A stretch of DNA of 64,000 nt from Pleodorina starrii (lineage: Eukaryota; Chlorophyta; Chlorophyceae; Chlamydomonadales; Volvocaceae), in contig BRXU01000081.1 of the NCBI GenBank assembly GCA_030267565.1, positions 1 to 64,000 of the forward strand. Direction: 5' to 3'. The notes under the pieces are model-generated. The model was not told the DNA's origin and did no database searches. It was given only the letters and a program-made list of their open reading frames with translations. The position numbers and the translations under genes are program-made. Positions 9,388 through 18,051 of the stretch are shown one piece after another (position 1 is the stretch's first letter; every line of letters starts with the position of its first letter).

Positions 9388-9528
9388 CACCACAGAACGG
9401 GAGCACTGGCCCAGAGAGGAGGGGTGGCTGCGCGCGGTGACTTCGGGCTTACACAGCCCGCTGACGTCGTGACAGCAGCCCCTTCTCTTGCGGCCTATCG
9501 CTCATCACTAACAGATCGAGGAACCGCG

Positions 9529-10668
9529 ATGACAGGAACTGAATACGGCGTTGCCACCACGCGTTCACCCGAGGTAGCAGTGATCGGGGGCGGGATCGTC
9601 GGCCTGTCGACGGCATACGCGCTGCGGGAGCAGGGCGTGTCGGTGCGTTTGTACGAGGCAGGCTGGTCTGCCCGGGACGGGTCAGTCCGCAGGCGAGTCG
9701 CGGATCTTTCGGCATGCCCACGACGACCCGCGACTCGTCGCTTTCGCGCGCGAAAGCCGCGGCATATGGGATGAGTGGGCCGAACACTTCGACGTCGAGC
9801 TGGTCTCATCAGACGGTGTGCTGGCGATCGGAGACAGCGCCCTGGCGCGGCTGCGGGTGCTCAACCAGGTCGGCGGCGTGGAAGCGCACGAGATCGACGC
9901 GGCCGAGGTCGCCCAGCGGATGCCGCTGCTCGCTGGGTACTCGGGGCCAGCGGTGCTCGACGAGTCGGGCGGCGCGATCCGTACCCGAGCCGCGATCACG
10001 GCACTCACGGGTACCCTCTCAGATGCGGTCACCACCGGTGGTGAGGTCATCTCCATCGATCCCCGCGCCGACGGGACGGTCGAGGTGCGCAGCGTCACCG
10101 ACCGGGCTGTCTACTCCAAGGTGGTCGTGTGCGCCGGCCGCGAAACCGCCCGCCTGGCACGCAGCGTCGGCCTGTCACTGCCGGTTCGCCTTGCTGCACA
10201 CGTCCGGCTGACCTTCGACGTGAAAGCCGCCGCCCCGGCACGAGTCGCGTGCTTGCAGGACAGCAGCGGCGTCTTCGGCGAAGTCGGCGTCTACGCGACG
10301 CCGCTACCGGGCAACAGCAACTATTCGGTCGGACTCAGCGACACCGTCGGCGTCCGCGACGACGGAGCTTTCATCGACCCGGCGGCGATTCGATCGCTGG
10401 ACGAACGCGCACGCGAATACGTGACACGGGCGCTGCCCGGTCTCCACCCAGAGAGCCGCGCGACTTCCTTCATTGCTGGGTGACCGACCTCCCGTGGAGT
10501 GAGGACGGCGTGGCCGTGTGGGAGGCAGGCTCTGTCTTTTTTGTGGCCGGTCACAATCTGTTCAAGCAGGCACCTGCGCTGGGTCGCGCTCTTGCCGGGG
10601 CTGCGACCGGCGGCGGTCTCCGCGCCGAGCTCACGCCCGAAGCGCGCCTCGGCGAGGCTCAGAGCTAG
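9529..10668 (+). pseudogene. DAO-family FAD oxidoreductase, frameshifted
   Basis: A glycine/D-amino-acid oxidase type flavoenzyme in three pieces. The ATG at 9529 starts a protein with the FAD-binding GGGIVGLSTAYALREQG. The frame breaks near 9670-9680, and the natural sequence (SRIFRHAHDDPRLVAFARES) continues out of frame. The long middle section from about 9775 to 10480 is open (LRLTFDV-like FAD/substrate region). A TGA at about 10482-10484 ends it, while the C-terminus (DLPWSEDGVAVWEAGSVFF) continues in another frame to 10668. Substrate cannot be told. It closes a block of four consecutive broken genes. Confidence 0.78.
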
Positions 10669-10686
10669 AGCGTGTCTCCCCATCGC

Positions 10687-10705
10687 GGGGGGGGGGGGGG
10701 GGGGG
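10687..10705. repeat. run of 19 consecutive G
   Basis: A mononucleotide tract immediately after the broken DAO gene and before the IS remnant. Runs of this length are very unusual in actinobacterial DNA and are prone to sequencing and assembly error as well as to slippage in the cell. Confidence 0.9.
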
Positions 10706-10849
10706 TGACGCGCGATTTTAGACAGCATGTCGCGGATGCGGGTGCTTTCGGATGCCGGTTAGAAACTGGCCGAGCCGTTCATCCCGACCTCGGATGGTAA
10801 TCGGGGTAGACGTTTTCCTGATCACCGCACGGTGAGGGGATTGAATCGC

Positions 10850-11028
10850 CCTGGGTTTGATGGAATGGAGACTCGCCCTATTTGATTCCGACCAGCTGTT
10901 GATGGTCGGTTTGTGCAGCATAGAACGCGTTCTCGAACTCGGCGGGTGGTAGGTCGCCGATGTATCCGTGAAGGCGTGTGGTGTTGTGCCAGTACACCCA
11001 TCCGAGGGTCGCGAGCTCGAGTGGTCAA
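10850..11028 (-). mobile_element. IS3-family remnant, 3' end of transposase
   Basis: On the minus strand the last 48 codons of an IS3-type integrase domain are readable (LATLGWVYWHNTTRLHGYI, then PPAEFENAFYAAQ), stopping with TAG at 10880-10878. The WxxWxNxxRLH...PPAEFE signature is characteristic of the family C-terminus. The upstream coding part is gone: the frame meets the end of the IS256 element at about 11028. The leftmost 30 bases are probably the old terminal repeat. It differs clearly from the complete IS3 element at 28 kb. Confidence 0.75.
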
Positions 11029-12434
11029 GTCCCTTGTTGTGTACAGGATCGGCGTGATCCTGGTGGGGTCAGGCGCTGAGGGCGCCGGGGGCGGTGGTGT
11101 CCTCCTGTTCGGCGGTGGTGGTGACGAGGTTCAGGCGGGACTTGGCGAGCACGTCCAGGCCCAAATAGCGCCGGCCTTCGGCCCACTCGTCGTGCTGCTC
11201 GGCCAGCACGGCCCCGACCAGACGGATCAACGAGGTCCGGTCCGGGAAGATCCCGACCACGTCGGTGCGCCGGCGGATCTCGCGGTTGAGCCGCTCATTG
11301 GGGTTGTTCGACCAGATCTGGCGCCACAGTCCCTTCGGGAAAGTGGTGATGAAGGCCAAGATGTCGGTCCTGGCCTCGTCGAGGTGGGCGTGCACGGCCG
11401 GCAGCTGGGCCTGGGTGGTGTCGAGGAGCTTGTCGAACTGCGCCTGCACCGAGGCGGCGTCGGGCTGGTCGTAGACGGAGTGCAGCATCGCCTTCACCGC
11501 CGGCCAACTGCTCTTCGGAGTGGTCGCCATGAGGTTGGCCGCGTAGTGGGTGCGGCACCGTTGCCAGGACGCCCCGGGCAGGGTCGCCCCGATGGCCTCC
11601 ACCAGCCCGGCGTGGGCGTCAGAAGTCACCAGTCGCACCCCGGCCAGGCCGCGGGCCACGAGGTCGCGGAAGAACGTGAGCCACCCGGCCCCGGACTCGG
11701 CCGTGGCGGCCTGTACCCCGAGGATCTCGCGGTGGCCGTCGGCGTTGACGCCGGTGGCGACCATGACCGCGACCTTCACCACGCGCCCGCCCTCTCGGAC
11801 TTTCATGGTCAGCGCGTCGGCGGCGACGAACGTGAAAGGGCCGGCCTCGTCCAGGGGCCGGTGGCGGAAGGACTCCACGTGCTCGTCGAGGTCGGTGGCC
11901 ATGCGCGAGACCTGGGACTTCGACAGGGAGTTGATGCCCAGGGTCTTCACCAGCTTGTCCATCCGGCGGGTCGAGACCCCGGCGAGGTAGCAGTCGGCGA
12001 CCACGGTGATCAGGGCGGACTCGGCCCGTTTGCGCCGCTCCAGCAGCCACTCGGGGAAGTAGGTGCCGGTGCGCAGTTTCGGCACGGCGACGTCGATGGT
12101 GCCGATGCGGGTGTCGAGGTCGCGGTGGCGGTAGCCGTTGCGCTGATTCACCCGCTCCGGGGAAGAGGCGCCGTAGGCGGCCCCGCACACCGTGTCGGCC
12201 TCGGCCGAGAGCAGCGTGTTGACGAACGTCGTGAGCATCTCGCGCAGCAGATCCGGGGAGGCCTGAGCGAGGTGCTCGTGCAGGAACTGAGCAGGGTCGA
12301 TACTGGAAGGAGCGGTCATCGTGATGGTCCTCTTCGAGAGTGCTGTGGAAGGGGTTCACTCGAAGGATCACGCGGTGACCGCCCTCGTCTATGACGACGC
12401 GCTCACCGGGCTACCCGTACACCACCATGCAGGA
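11029..12434. mobile_element. IS256-family insertion sequence
   Basis: An element of about 1.4 kb carrying one transposase. Imperfect terminal repeats can be seen: GTCCCTTGTTGTGTACAGG at the left (from 11029) and, on the opposite strand, GTCCTGCATGGTGGTGTACG at the right (ending at 12434). The boundaries are approximate and no clear 8-base target duplication was found. It abuts an IS3 remnant on the left, so this is a nested insertion site. Confidence 0.75.
11069..12319 (-). CDS. IS256-family (mutator-type) transposase
   Basis: A full-length 416-residue transposase. Family features seen: N-terminal MLTTFVNTLLSAEAD, the RNGYRHRDLDTRIGTIDVAVPK block, the catalytic core with FVAADALTMKVRE (first Asp), RLVTSDAHAGLVEAI (second Asp), QRCRTHYAANL, and the Glu-containing IWSNNPNERLNREIRRRTDVVGIF. 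The length is normal and there is no frameshift, so the element may be active. It acts by DDE cut-and-paste on its own terminal repeats. Confidence 0.95.
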   Translation of the reverse strand: MTAPSSIDPAQFLHEHLAQASPDLLREMLTTFVNTLLSAEADTVCGAAYGASSPERVNQRNGYRHRDLDTRIGTIDVAVPKLRTGTYFPEWLLERRKRAESALITVVADCYLAGVSTRRMDKLVKTLGINSLSKSQVSRMATDLDEHVESFRHRPLDEAGPFTFVAADALTMKVREGGRVVKVAVMVATGVNADGHREILGVQAATAESGAGWLTFFRDLVARGLAGVRLVTSDAHAGLVEAIGATLPGASWQRCRTHYAANLMATTPKSSWPAVKAMLHSVYDQPDAASVQAQFDKLLDTTQAQLPAVHAHLDEARTDILAFITTFPKGLWRQIWSNNPNERLNREIRRRTDVVGIFPDRTSLIRLVGAVLAEQHDEWAEGRRYLGLDVLAKSRLNLVTTTAEQEDTTAPGALSA

Positions 12435-12547
12435 CGCAACTCAAGCAGGTACGGGGAACCCTGCCAGATGGGCGCAGGGTGACCTCCGACCTACGCTCAC
12501 CGCAACTCGAGTCGCAGAGACCGGTCCAGGAGCGCGGAGACAAGCTC

Positions 12548-13142
12548 ATGGTGAGCGGGAGCGACGAGCAGGTGCGGGCCCAGCTAGCCCGTATGGGCGT
12601 GACCCCGCAGCAGATCGAAGAGGCCATGGCCGGTGCCACGGTGGAGCAACTCGGTGAGCAGACGTTCTCCTTCACCCTCGAGTTCGATCCCCGTCTGTGG
12701 GCCCGCCTCACGGCGAAGATCGCCCTCGGCAGTGGGTACGCCGCCGCGTCCGAGTGGTTCACGGACACGGAAGTGGCAAGAAGTCTGCAAAAGATCTGCC
12801 ACGGTCGCGTTGCCGAGTACCCGCCTATGGCCAGCGCCGACTTGCAGCAGTAACCAACGGAAGATCGAAGAGTCGGTCGCGCGCATCATCCCCGGGTACA
12901 ACTTGGATCCACTCACCGACCCGGAACGCCATCAGATGGTCTTCGTCCCCTACGAAGACCGCACGAGCTGCATCGCCAGCCTAGGACGAGCGGAGTTGTT
13001 CGGCATCTCCGTGCCGGGCAGCATCCGCGGTTGGACGGCGATGCCTGTGGTCGTCAGCGACAACGACGCTGGGTCCCTGACGGTCCGGTACGTGGAGCGC
13101 GAGGTGCGTACCGCACTGGCCGGACGGAGACCTGATCGGTGA
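12548..13142 (+). pseudogene. conserved protein of unknown function, split by a frameshift
   Basis: The ATG at 12548 (GGAG about ten bases upstream) opens a 101-residue frame (VSGSDEQVRAQLARMGVTPQ, then FDPRLWARLTAKIALGSGY) that stops at 12851-12853. The sequence continues without a gap in another frame (KIEESVARIIPGYNLDPLTD, then GWTAMPVVVSDNDAGSLTVR) to 13142. Together they would give about 195 residues. The right end of the IS256 element lies 110 bases upstream, so an N-terminal part could also have been lost. I do not recognise the family. Confidence 0.55.
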
Positions 13143-13360
13143 GCGACGACCTCTAGTCACCCATCTTCACTCATGTGCACAGTAAGTAGCTTGCCGACCC
13201 GGCCGGCGAGGCGCCTGTGGCGTTCGGGTACACTTCAGCGCGACACATAGTTGCCAGCTCCAGTGTGTTGCAGCAGAACTCCATGCTCACCTTTTCGGGC
13301 TCTTCAACACTGACTGTAGTCATGGCCTCAGCCCGCCAGCAATGAGGAGCCTGGAGTGCC
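13143..13360. other. short intergenic spacer
   Basis: About 220 bases between the split gene and the 3' end of the DUF262 gene. No feature could be assigned. Confidence 0.4.
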
Positions 13361-15043
13361 CTACTCCGGGACGACGTCAAGAAACATGTTGAGGTGTCGT
13401 GCGAGGACTTTCCGGCGCCGTTCGACGAAAAGATCGAACTCGTCCGCTACGTCAATGTTATCGTCGAAACAGATCAGCTGTGCTGCCAGCCGTTCCGGTG
13501 GGTACTCACCGACGTAGTCCCGCGGAGCCCTATCGCGGATTTCCTTATTTGTCTTGGATCCGATAAAGGCGAGGTTGACAATGTCGTCAACTTTGCGGGC
13601 ATCGAGGTCGGATCGAAACTGCTTGAGGTATGCCTTAGGGAAAATGTGGTGAAATTCGATTTTGTCCGCAGTACCAGAATGCTTAGGACTAATTTGAAGG
13701 TTGGTTGCCCAGTCCCGCACACCGGCCGCCCTGAACATCAAAAACATAGTTTTGAAGACACCACTGCGCGAAGTTCGTCCCAGGAGGTCGGCGGGGGTGA
13801 AATCCAGTCGTCCGACCTGCTGCACTAATCGCTGGATGAGTTGCCCGCCACCGCCCGCTCGAATTGCGGCCAGATCTTGGTCCAAAAGTGACTCACTAGA
13901 TCCGTGGGAGTACCTCCCCTTGGCGTTCGCGACGAGGAACCACTTCCGCATGGTTGCCGCGTCCTCTTCGCTGACACGGAAGTCTCGTTGATGCCCCCAA
14001 TAGGCCACTGCGACGAGCAGGAATGGCGAAGACAAAAGCGTGGGACTGTCGATCTGGAAGTTGCTTTTGACGTAGTTGATAGCAAAGTGCATCGCACGCT
14101 TTGTGCGCCCCCAGCCACCTTCAAGGTTCTGCTTCGTGAGAGAGCTGACCGTGAGGAAACGGGACTGGCCGGTGATCACGGCCACCAGAGCACGCAAATG
14201 GATCCCGAGGTCGAGATCGAATCCCTCTTTGGCCACCGCCGTTTGGTACGCGGTGAACAATGCCAGCGATCCGTTCCACTTGGCTGTAATCTGCGCCAAG
14301 GCGAGGTCCGAGCTGCGTAGCTTCGCACCCAAGGAGTTCACACGCACGAAAATCTCCGTGACCTCCTCGTAGGATTTTGTAGGCTCGAGAATGTCCACCC
14401 GGTACTCGTATTCCGCAATCGCACGCAGTTGCTTTAGCCGGGCGGAGTACCTCTCGTACATGGGGTCGTTGAAGCCGCTCACGCCAGCGTTCTGGAGAAT
14501 CTCCCCGTCGTTCTTGGTGAAAACATCGGTCACCCGCACCCAGTTCTGCAGTGCTAGAACTTGGTTACTCGAGACGACGAAGGCCCGTCGGTTCGCCCGA
14601 GCGATAAGGTCGTCCTCGACATCGTCCGTATCCTCGAACCCGTTGTCGTCAACAGACGATTCATCAACCTCAGTGATGAAAGTGAGTTCATCCGGGTGAT
14701 CAAGATTGAAGAGGATTTCTACCGGCCGCTTCCTGCTTCTTACTTGGACCGGTTCGCCCCGCAACACTGCTGACAGGGACGTGAGCCGCTGCTGCCCGTC
14801 CAACAGCAACAGCGGGGTTCCGCTTGCCTCTGATCGAGTAGCGACCGCGAAATGAGTCTCTACTCGAGTCGCTGGTTGCCATGTCAGGATCACGCCTGAG
14901 GGGTAGCCGCGGTAGAGCGAATCAAGCAGGTCGCGAACTTTGGTAGAGGTCCACACGTACTTGCGTTGCATCTCCGGAAGCTGCAATTCGCCGCGCTCAA
15001 TTTTGGCGACAAGTTCGCTGACTTTGTACTCTGATTTGCCCAT
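13361..15043 (-). CDS. GmrSD-like DUF262/DUF1524 nuclease, predicted phage defence
   Basis: A 560-residue protein. The N-terminal DUF262 (ParB/sulfiredoxin-like) domain shows LQLPEMQRKYVW at about 20-31 and LLLLDGQQRLTSL at 78-90, with the nucleotide-binding DGQQR. The C-terminal DUF1524 HNH nuclease has FHHIFPKAYL around residue 465. This architecture is known from GmrSD, a type IV restriction enzyme that uses a nucleotide to cleave modified phage DNA, and from related defence proteins. The ATG at 15043 has a strong AGGAGG upstream. The lower GC of this gene and its spacer compared with neighbours suggests recent transfer. It sits between the IS256 element and the Xre-ImmA pair in a defence zone. 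Confidence 0.85.
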   Translation of the reverse strand: MGKSEYKVSELVAKIERGELQLPEMQRKYVWTSTKVRDLLDSLYRGYPSGVILTWQPATRVETHFAVATRSEASGTPLLLLDGQQRLTSLSAVLRGEPVQVRSRKRPVEILFNLDHPDELTFITEVDESSVDDNGFEDTDDVEDDLIARANRRAFVVSSNQVLALQNWVRVTDVFTKNDGEILQNAGVSGFNDPMYERYSARLKQLRAIAEYEYRVDILEPTKSYEEVTEIFVRVNSLGAKLRSSDLALAQITAKWNGSLALFTAYQTAVAKEGFDLDLGIHLRALVAVITGQSRFLTVSSLTKQNLEGGWGRTKRAMHFAINYVKSNFQIDSPTLLSSPFLLVAVAYWGHQRDFRVSEEDAATMRKWFLVANAKGRYSHGSSESLLDQDLAAIRAGGGGQLIQRLVQQVGRLDFTPADLLGRTSRSGVFKTMFLMFRAAGVRDWATNLQISPKHSGTADKIEFHHIFPKAYLKQFRSDLDARKVDDIVNLAFIGSKTNKEIRDRAPRDYVGEYPPERLAAQLICFDDNIDVADEFDLFVERRRKVLARHLNMFLDVVPE

Positions 15044-15103
15044 TTGTCCTCCTCAAAACTTATTTGACCAGTGTCATTTACGAAAAAGCCTTTGGCACTA
15101 AAT

Positions 15104-15131
15104 TGGTTAAATTTCGCGCTTAAATTGACCA
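15104..15131. promoter_or_regulatory. AT-rich imperfect dyad upstream of the DUF262 gene
   Basis: A 28-base region reading TGGTTAAATTT...AAATTGACCA is an imperfect palindrome. TTGACCAG occurs in it and again at 15064-15071. It lies 61-88 bases upstream of the DUF262 start, where an operator would sit. The neighbouring Xre protein is a candidate ligand. Weak evidence. Confidence 0.3.
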
Positions 15132-15265
15132 GGGCGTTCTAGTACTCGTAAAAACACCCCTAGTGACTCGCGGATAAGGGCCCCGATATGCGGAGTGCAC
15201 ACCGGGGCCCATATCGATTGATGCGTCACCAGGTATTAATACTTTGTCCAGCGTCTAGCTAGGCT

Positions 15266-16309
15266 CTAGACAGCACGAAGACGGGGATGCCGTTCCCTAA
15301 AGACTGAGTCAATGCGATTTGCACGCACACCACTCAGTTTTTCCAGACTGTGCTGTGTAAGACCACCATTCTCAAGTTGGTTTTGCACCATAGATAGAAG
15401 CTGAGGCTCCTCCTGTGGCAATAAATCAGAGCCAGGCTCCTGTGTGCGCCAACCGAGACGACTCATTTTCTTATAAAAGGCCGTGCGATCAGTTGAATTC
15501 ATAACGCCTAACTGATGCGCACGCTCAACCAGAGCCTGCATCGAAACACCCCACTCAGCTTTTAGGCTTCTCAACTTACTAGTACTTAAGGACCTCAGGT
15601 GAGGACGGATTGCAGTTGACGGCATCAGAAACTCGCCTGCAAAGAGATTTGCTTCTGACTCCATATCAGCAGTTGCATACTCTGAATGCAGAACGATATG
15701 CCCAAGTTCATGTGCCATTGTCAAGCGTTTCCTGTCCGTAGGCACATCTTGGTTTATGAGTACGACCGGAAATAGTCCCACACGTTGCGACAATCCATCG
15801 ATGCGAGGGGTCTGCAAGTCATCTTCGACTACAGCAATACCCGCTGCATCCATCCAGCGACTGAGTTTGCGGACCGGCCCAATGGGCATGCGCCACTGCT
15901 GACGCACTAATTGGGCTGCTTCCTCGGGTCCCATCTCGGTAGGATCGACCGCTGGAAGATACAACGTCGGAGTCATCTCTACCTTGCTGAAAACTCGATC
16001 CACTTGGCGCCGCATGACATTCAGTCGAGCCTCGGCTCGTCGCCAGTCAGCCACCTTGGCGGTCGCTCGACGTCGCATGTGAGACTCGACGGCGATGGGA
16101 GATTCTGCATGTGGTGCCGTGCATAGGAAGTCAGCCGTCACCCCCAGGACCTCAGCGATGCGTTTAAGCACATCCTCTGAGGGCTCCCTCTCGCCGTTCT
16201 CGTACCGCGACAAGGCAGCCTGAGTCACCCCAACCTCTTGTGCGAGGTCTCCTTGAGTGACGCCGATCGCCCGTCGAGTGGTTTCGATGGCTTCACCCAC
16301 ATCGGACAT
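15266..16309 (-). CDS. Xre regulator fused to ImmA/IrrE metalloprotease
   Basis: A 347-residue two-domain protein. Residues 8-63 are an Xre helix-turn-helix (GVTQGDLAQEVGVTQAALSRYE). Residues about 150-260 are a COG2856/ImmA zinc protease with HELGH at 200-204 and the third ligand in ESEANLFAGEFLMP (Glu219). Such fusions cleave a partner repressor or antitoxin and appear in mobile elements, phage regulation and predicted toxin-antitoxin pairs. Its ATG overlaps the stop of the upstream gene by one base (TGATG), so the two are coupled. The C-terminal 80 residues are of unknown function. Confidence 0.88.
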   Translation of the reverse strand: MSDVGEAIETTRRAIGVTQGDLAQEVGVTQAALSRYENGEREPSEDVLKRIAEVLGVTADFLCTAPHAESPIAVESHMRRRATAKVADWRRAEARLNVMRRQVDRVFSKVEMTPTLYLPAVDPTEMGPEEAAQLVRQQWRMPIGPVRKLSRWMDAAGIAVVEDDLQTPRIDGLSQRVGLFPVVLINQDVPTDRKRLTMAHELGHIVLHSEYATADMESEANLFAGEFLMPSTAIRPHLRSLSTSKLRSLKAEWGVSMQALVERAHQLGVMNSTDRTAFYKKMSRLGWRTQEPGSDLLPQEEPQLLSMVQNQLENGGLTQHSLEKLSGVRANRIDSVFRERHPRLRAV

Positions 16310-16938
16310 CAGGAACCAGCCTCCTCCCCTTCATCTGTCTCCGCCTCAGCCTCAAGCTCTTCGGACACATTGAGCTCGGGCATGGCCGGCTCGTCGAGAG
16401 CGACATGGCGGATGTCGGTCACGCCAGACTCCAGCACCTCCGCCTGGAGTTCCACAGCCCAAACGGCCTTGTCCTGGCCGTCCCGAAGTGTCATCAGTGG
16501 ATAGACCACGGCCTCAGCTTCGGAATCCCAGCGGTACCCCATCGACAAGGGGTGGACCTCCATGCCAGGAAGAGTGAGGTCTGCAGACCAGAATGAGTTT
16601 GCACCCCTGGTCTTATAGCCCTTTACGGCATCGCTTTCATCGTGCCGCTTGACCCTCACCCGATAGCGCCCCTCGATCATGAACTCGCGCTTCGGCATCT
16701 TGTCCGTGACTTCGGCGTTGGGGTGAGAATCCAATGCGGGCTGGATTCGACCCCAGATGCGCTCATGCAAGAAGTTGGCTACGAATCGAGAGCTGTAGTG
16801 GACCGCCCAGTCCGGCTTGTACTCTCGAAGGTCTTCGAAGTCGGCTTCGGAGCCTTCGACGGCCTTGATGAAGGCCTCGACAAACTCGGTGCCCAGAGTG
16901 GAGATGACGTCGTCAGGGGAGGGGTGCGTGGAATTCAT
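16309..16938 (-). CDS. unknown partner of the Xre-ImmA protein
   Basis: A 209-residue acidic protein of no family I recognise. The N-terminal part (FVEAFIKAVEGSEADFEDLR) is helical, the centre (FMIEGRYRVRVKRHDESDAV) is beta-rich, and the last 25 residues are glutamate-rich and likely disordered. It is first in a two-gene operon with the Xre-ImmA gene, an arrangement in which the first protein may be the effector or the protease substrate. The ATG at 16938 is only about ten bases from a TATATT box, so the message may be leaderless. Confidence 0.7.
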   Translation of the reverse strand: MNSTHPSPDDVISTLGTEFVEAFIKAVEGSEADFEDLREYKPDWAVHYSSRFVANFLHERIWGRIQPALDSHPNAEVTDKMPKREFMIEGRYRVRVKRHDESDAVKGYKTRGANSFWSADLTLPGMEVHPLSMGYRWDSEAEAVVYPLMTLRDGQDKAVWAVELQAEVLESGVTDIRHVALDEPAMPELNVSEELEAEAETDEGEEAGS

Positions 16939-16956
16939 ACCAGAAAATATACCACC
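16938..16956 (-). promoter_or_regulatory. promoter/operator of the Xre-ImmA operon
   Basis: On the minus strand the sequence before the start reads GGTGGTATATTTTCTGGTATG: a TATATT -10 box and a direct repeat TGGTAT spaced by six bases. The box lies about ten bases before the ATG, which fits a leaderless transcript. The repeat could be the operator of the Xre domain. Confidence 0.4.
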
Positions 16957-17303
16957 TTCCGTGTCGCCATCCCTTGATCGACATGTCTCCGGCGTTGGGG
17001 CTCGGTGGCGTCAGGCTGAAGCGTGCCCCCGATGCCCTTGTGCGGGACTCGGCGGGTGGAGCACCTCCGATGGTCCTCCATGGCGACAGTACGCTCCCGA
17101 CATGGCCACTGACAGGGTCGCTAGGCCAGGCCTGTCGCCGGTGGCTCTACTGCAATTTCGCCGCCTCTGCGCAGGCATGCCCGCCAACCCGGGCTCGTCT
17201 CGTCATAGATCCACCCGAATCGCCAAAGCCGCAAACGAGGCAGTCGAGAGCGGGCGCACCGGTCAGCGATTTTGACAATCAAGAATCCCAACAGTCTTCC
17301 ACT

Positions 17304-17448
17304 AGACGTCTTGTATCCCATGGGATGCGAGACGTCTCATCCAGAAAATTTGCGCCCGCATGTTTCCGCGGTTGAGCGTGTCTCGCATCTATGTGCTTTA
17401 TCCATACCCCTAGAATCGGATACTCAACGTCAGTTGCGAGACACATAG
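17304..17448. promoter_or_regulatory. res-like recombination/operator site of the serine recombinase
   Basis: A 34-base inverted repeat (AGACGTCTTGTATCCCA at 17304-17320 against TGGGATGCGAGACGTCT at 17321-17337, 15 of 17 pairing) is followed by TGTCTCGCA at 17379-17387 and its complement TGCGAGACA at 17435-17443. The shared core TGCGAGAC recurs three times in the 150 bases before the recombinase start. Multiple dimer sites upstream of the gene are typical of Tn3-type res sites, where the enzyme recombines DNA and represses itself. The remainder of 16957-17300 shows no gene. Confidence 0.6.
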
Positions 17449-17456
17449 GGGTGGAC

Positions 17457-18047
17457 ATGGGGAAGCTGATCGGGTATGCCCGAGTGTCGACGCGGCAGCA
17501 GGACGCAGACCGTCAAGTATCTGACCTCCTGGCTGCCGGCGTGCGGCGCGATGACATCTATGTCGACAATGGAGTGTCTGGAGGCCGTGCATCGCGTCCA
17601 CAATTCGACCGGGCGATCCCTGCGCTCGAGTCGGGGGACACGCTGGTCATCACCACGCTGGACCGACTGGGACGCTCGACACAGAACATGCTGGTTCTCG
17701 CCGAGGCGCTGCGGGCGAGGGGAGCGGGGCTGCGGGTGCTGAACCTGGGCGGGGGAGATGTGGACACCGCCACCCCAATGGGTTCGATGGTGTTCACCGT
17801 GATGGCCGCCTTGGCCCAGATGGAGTTGGAGATCAAACGCGAACGGGTCACCGACTCGGTGGCCAAGCGTAGGGCCGCGGGCAAGGACCTCGGCGGGCGT
17901 CGGCAGACCTTCACCGACTCCCAGATCCGCAACGCCCTGCGGCTCATCGAGGGCGGGGAGCCGGCTACCCAGGTCGCCCGCGACCTCGGCATGTCCCGCG
18001 CCACCCTCTACCGGCGGATTCGGGAACTGCCCTCCACGGTGGGGTGA
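17457..18047 (+). CDS. serine recombinase (resolvase/invertase family)
   Basis: A 196-residue enzyme. The N-terminal catalytic domain starts GKLIGYARVSTRQQDADRQ with the nucleophile Ser in YARVS, the conserved VDNGVSGGRASRPQF, and DTLVITTLDRLGRS. The dimer helix (MAALAQMELEIKRERV) precedes a C-terminal helix-turn-helix (QVARDLGMSRATLYRRI). The length is typical of small resolvases. The ATG at 17457 is preferred over an upstream in-frame ATG at 17391 because the protein family begins here and TAGGGG lies seven bases before it. The upstream start would place coding sequence over the putative res site. It converges on another recombinase. Confidence 0.93.
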   Translation: MGKLIGYARVSTRQQDADRQVSDLLAAGVRRDDIYVDNGVSGGRASRPQFDRAIPALESGDTLVITTLDRLGRSTQNMLVLAEALRARGAGLRVLNLGGGDVDTATPMGSMVFTVMAALAQMELEIKRERVTDSVAKRRAAGKDLGGRRQTFTDSQIRNALRLIEGGEPATQVARDLGMSRATLYRRIRELPSTVG

Positions 18048-18051
18048 GGCC

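Noticed and set aside
10687..10705. Poly-G tract as a phase-variation switch
   Set aside because: It lies outside any gene or recognisable promoter, and an assembly artefact is at least as likely.
10913..12394. 493-codon plus-strand frame
   Set aside because: Antisense shadow of the IS256 transposase.
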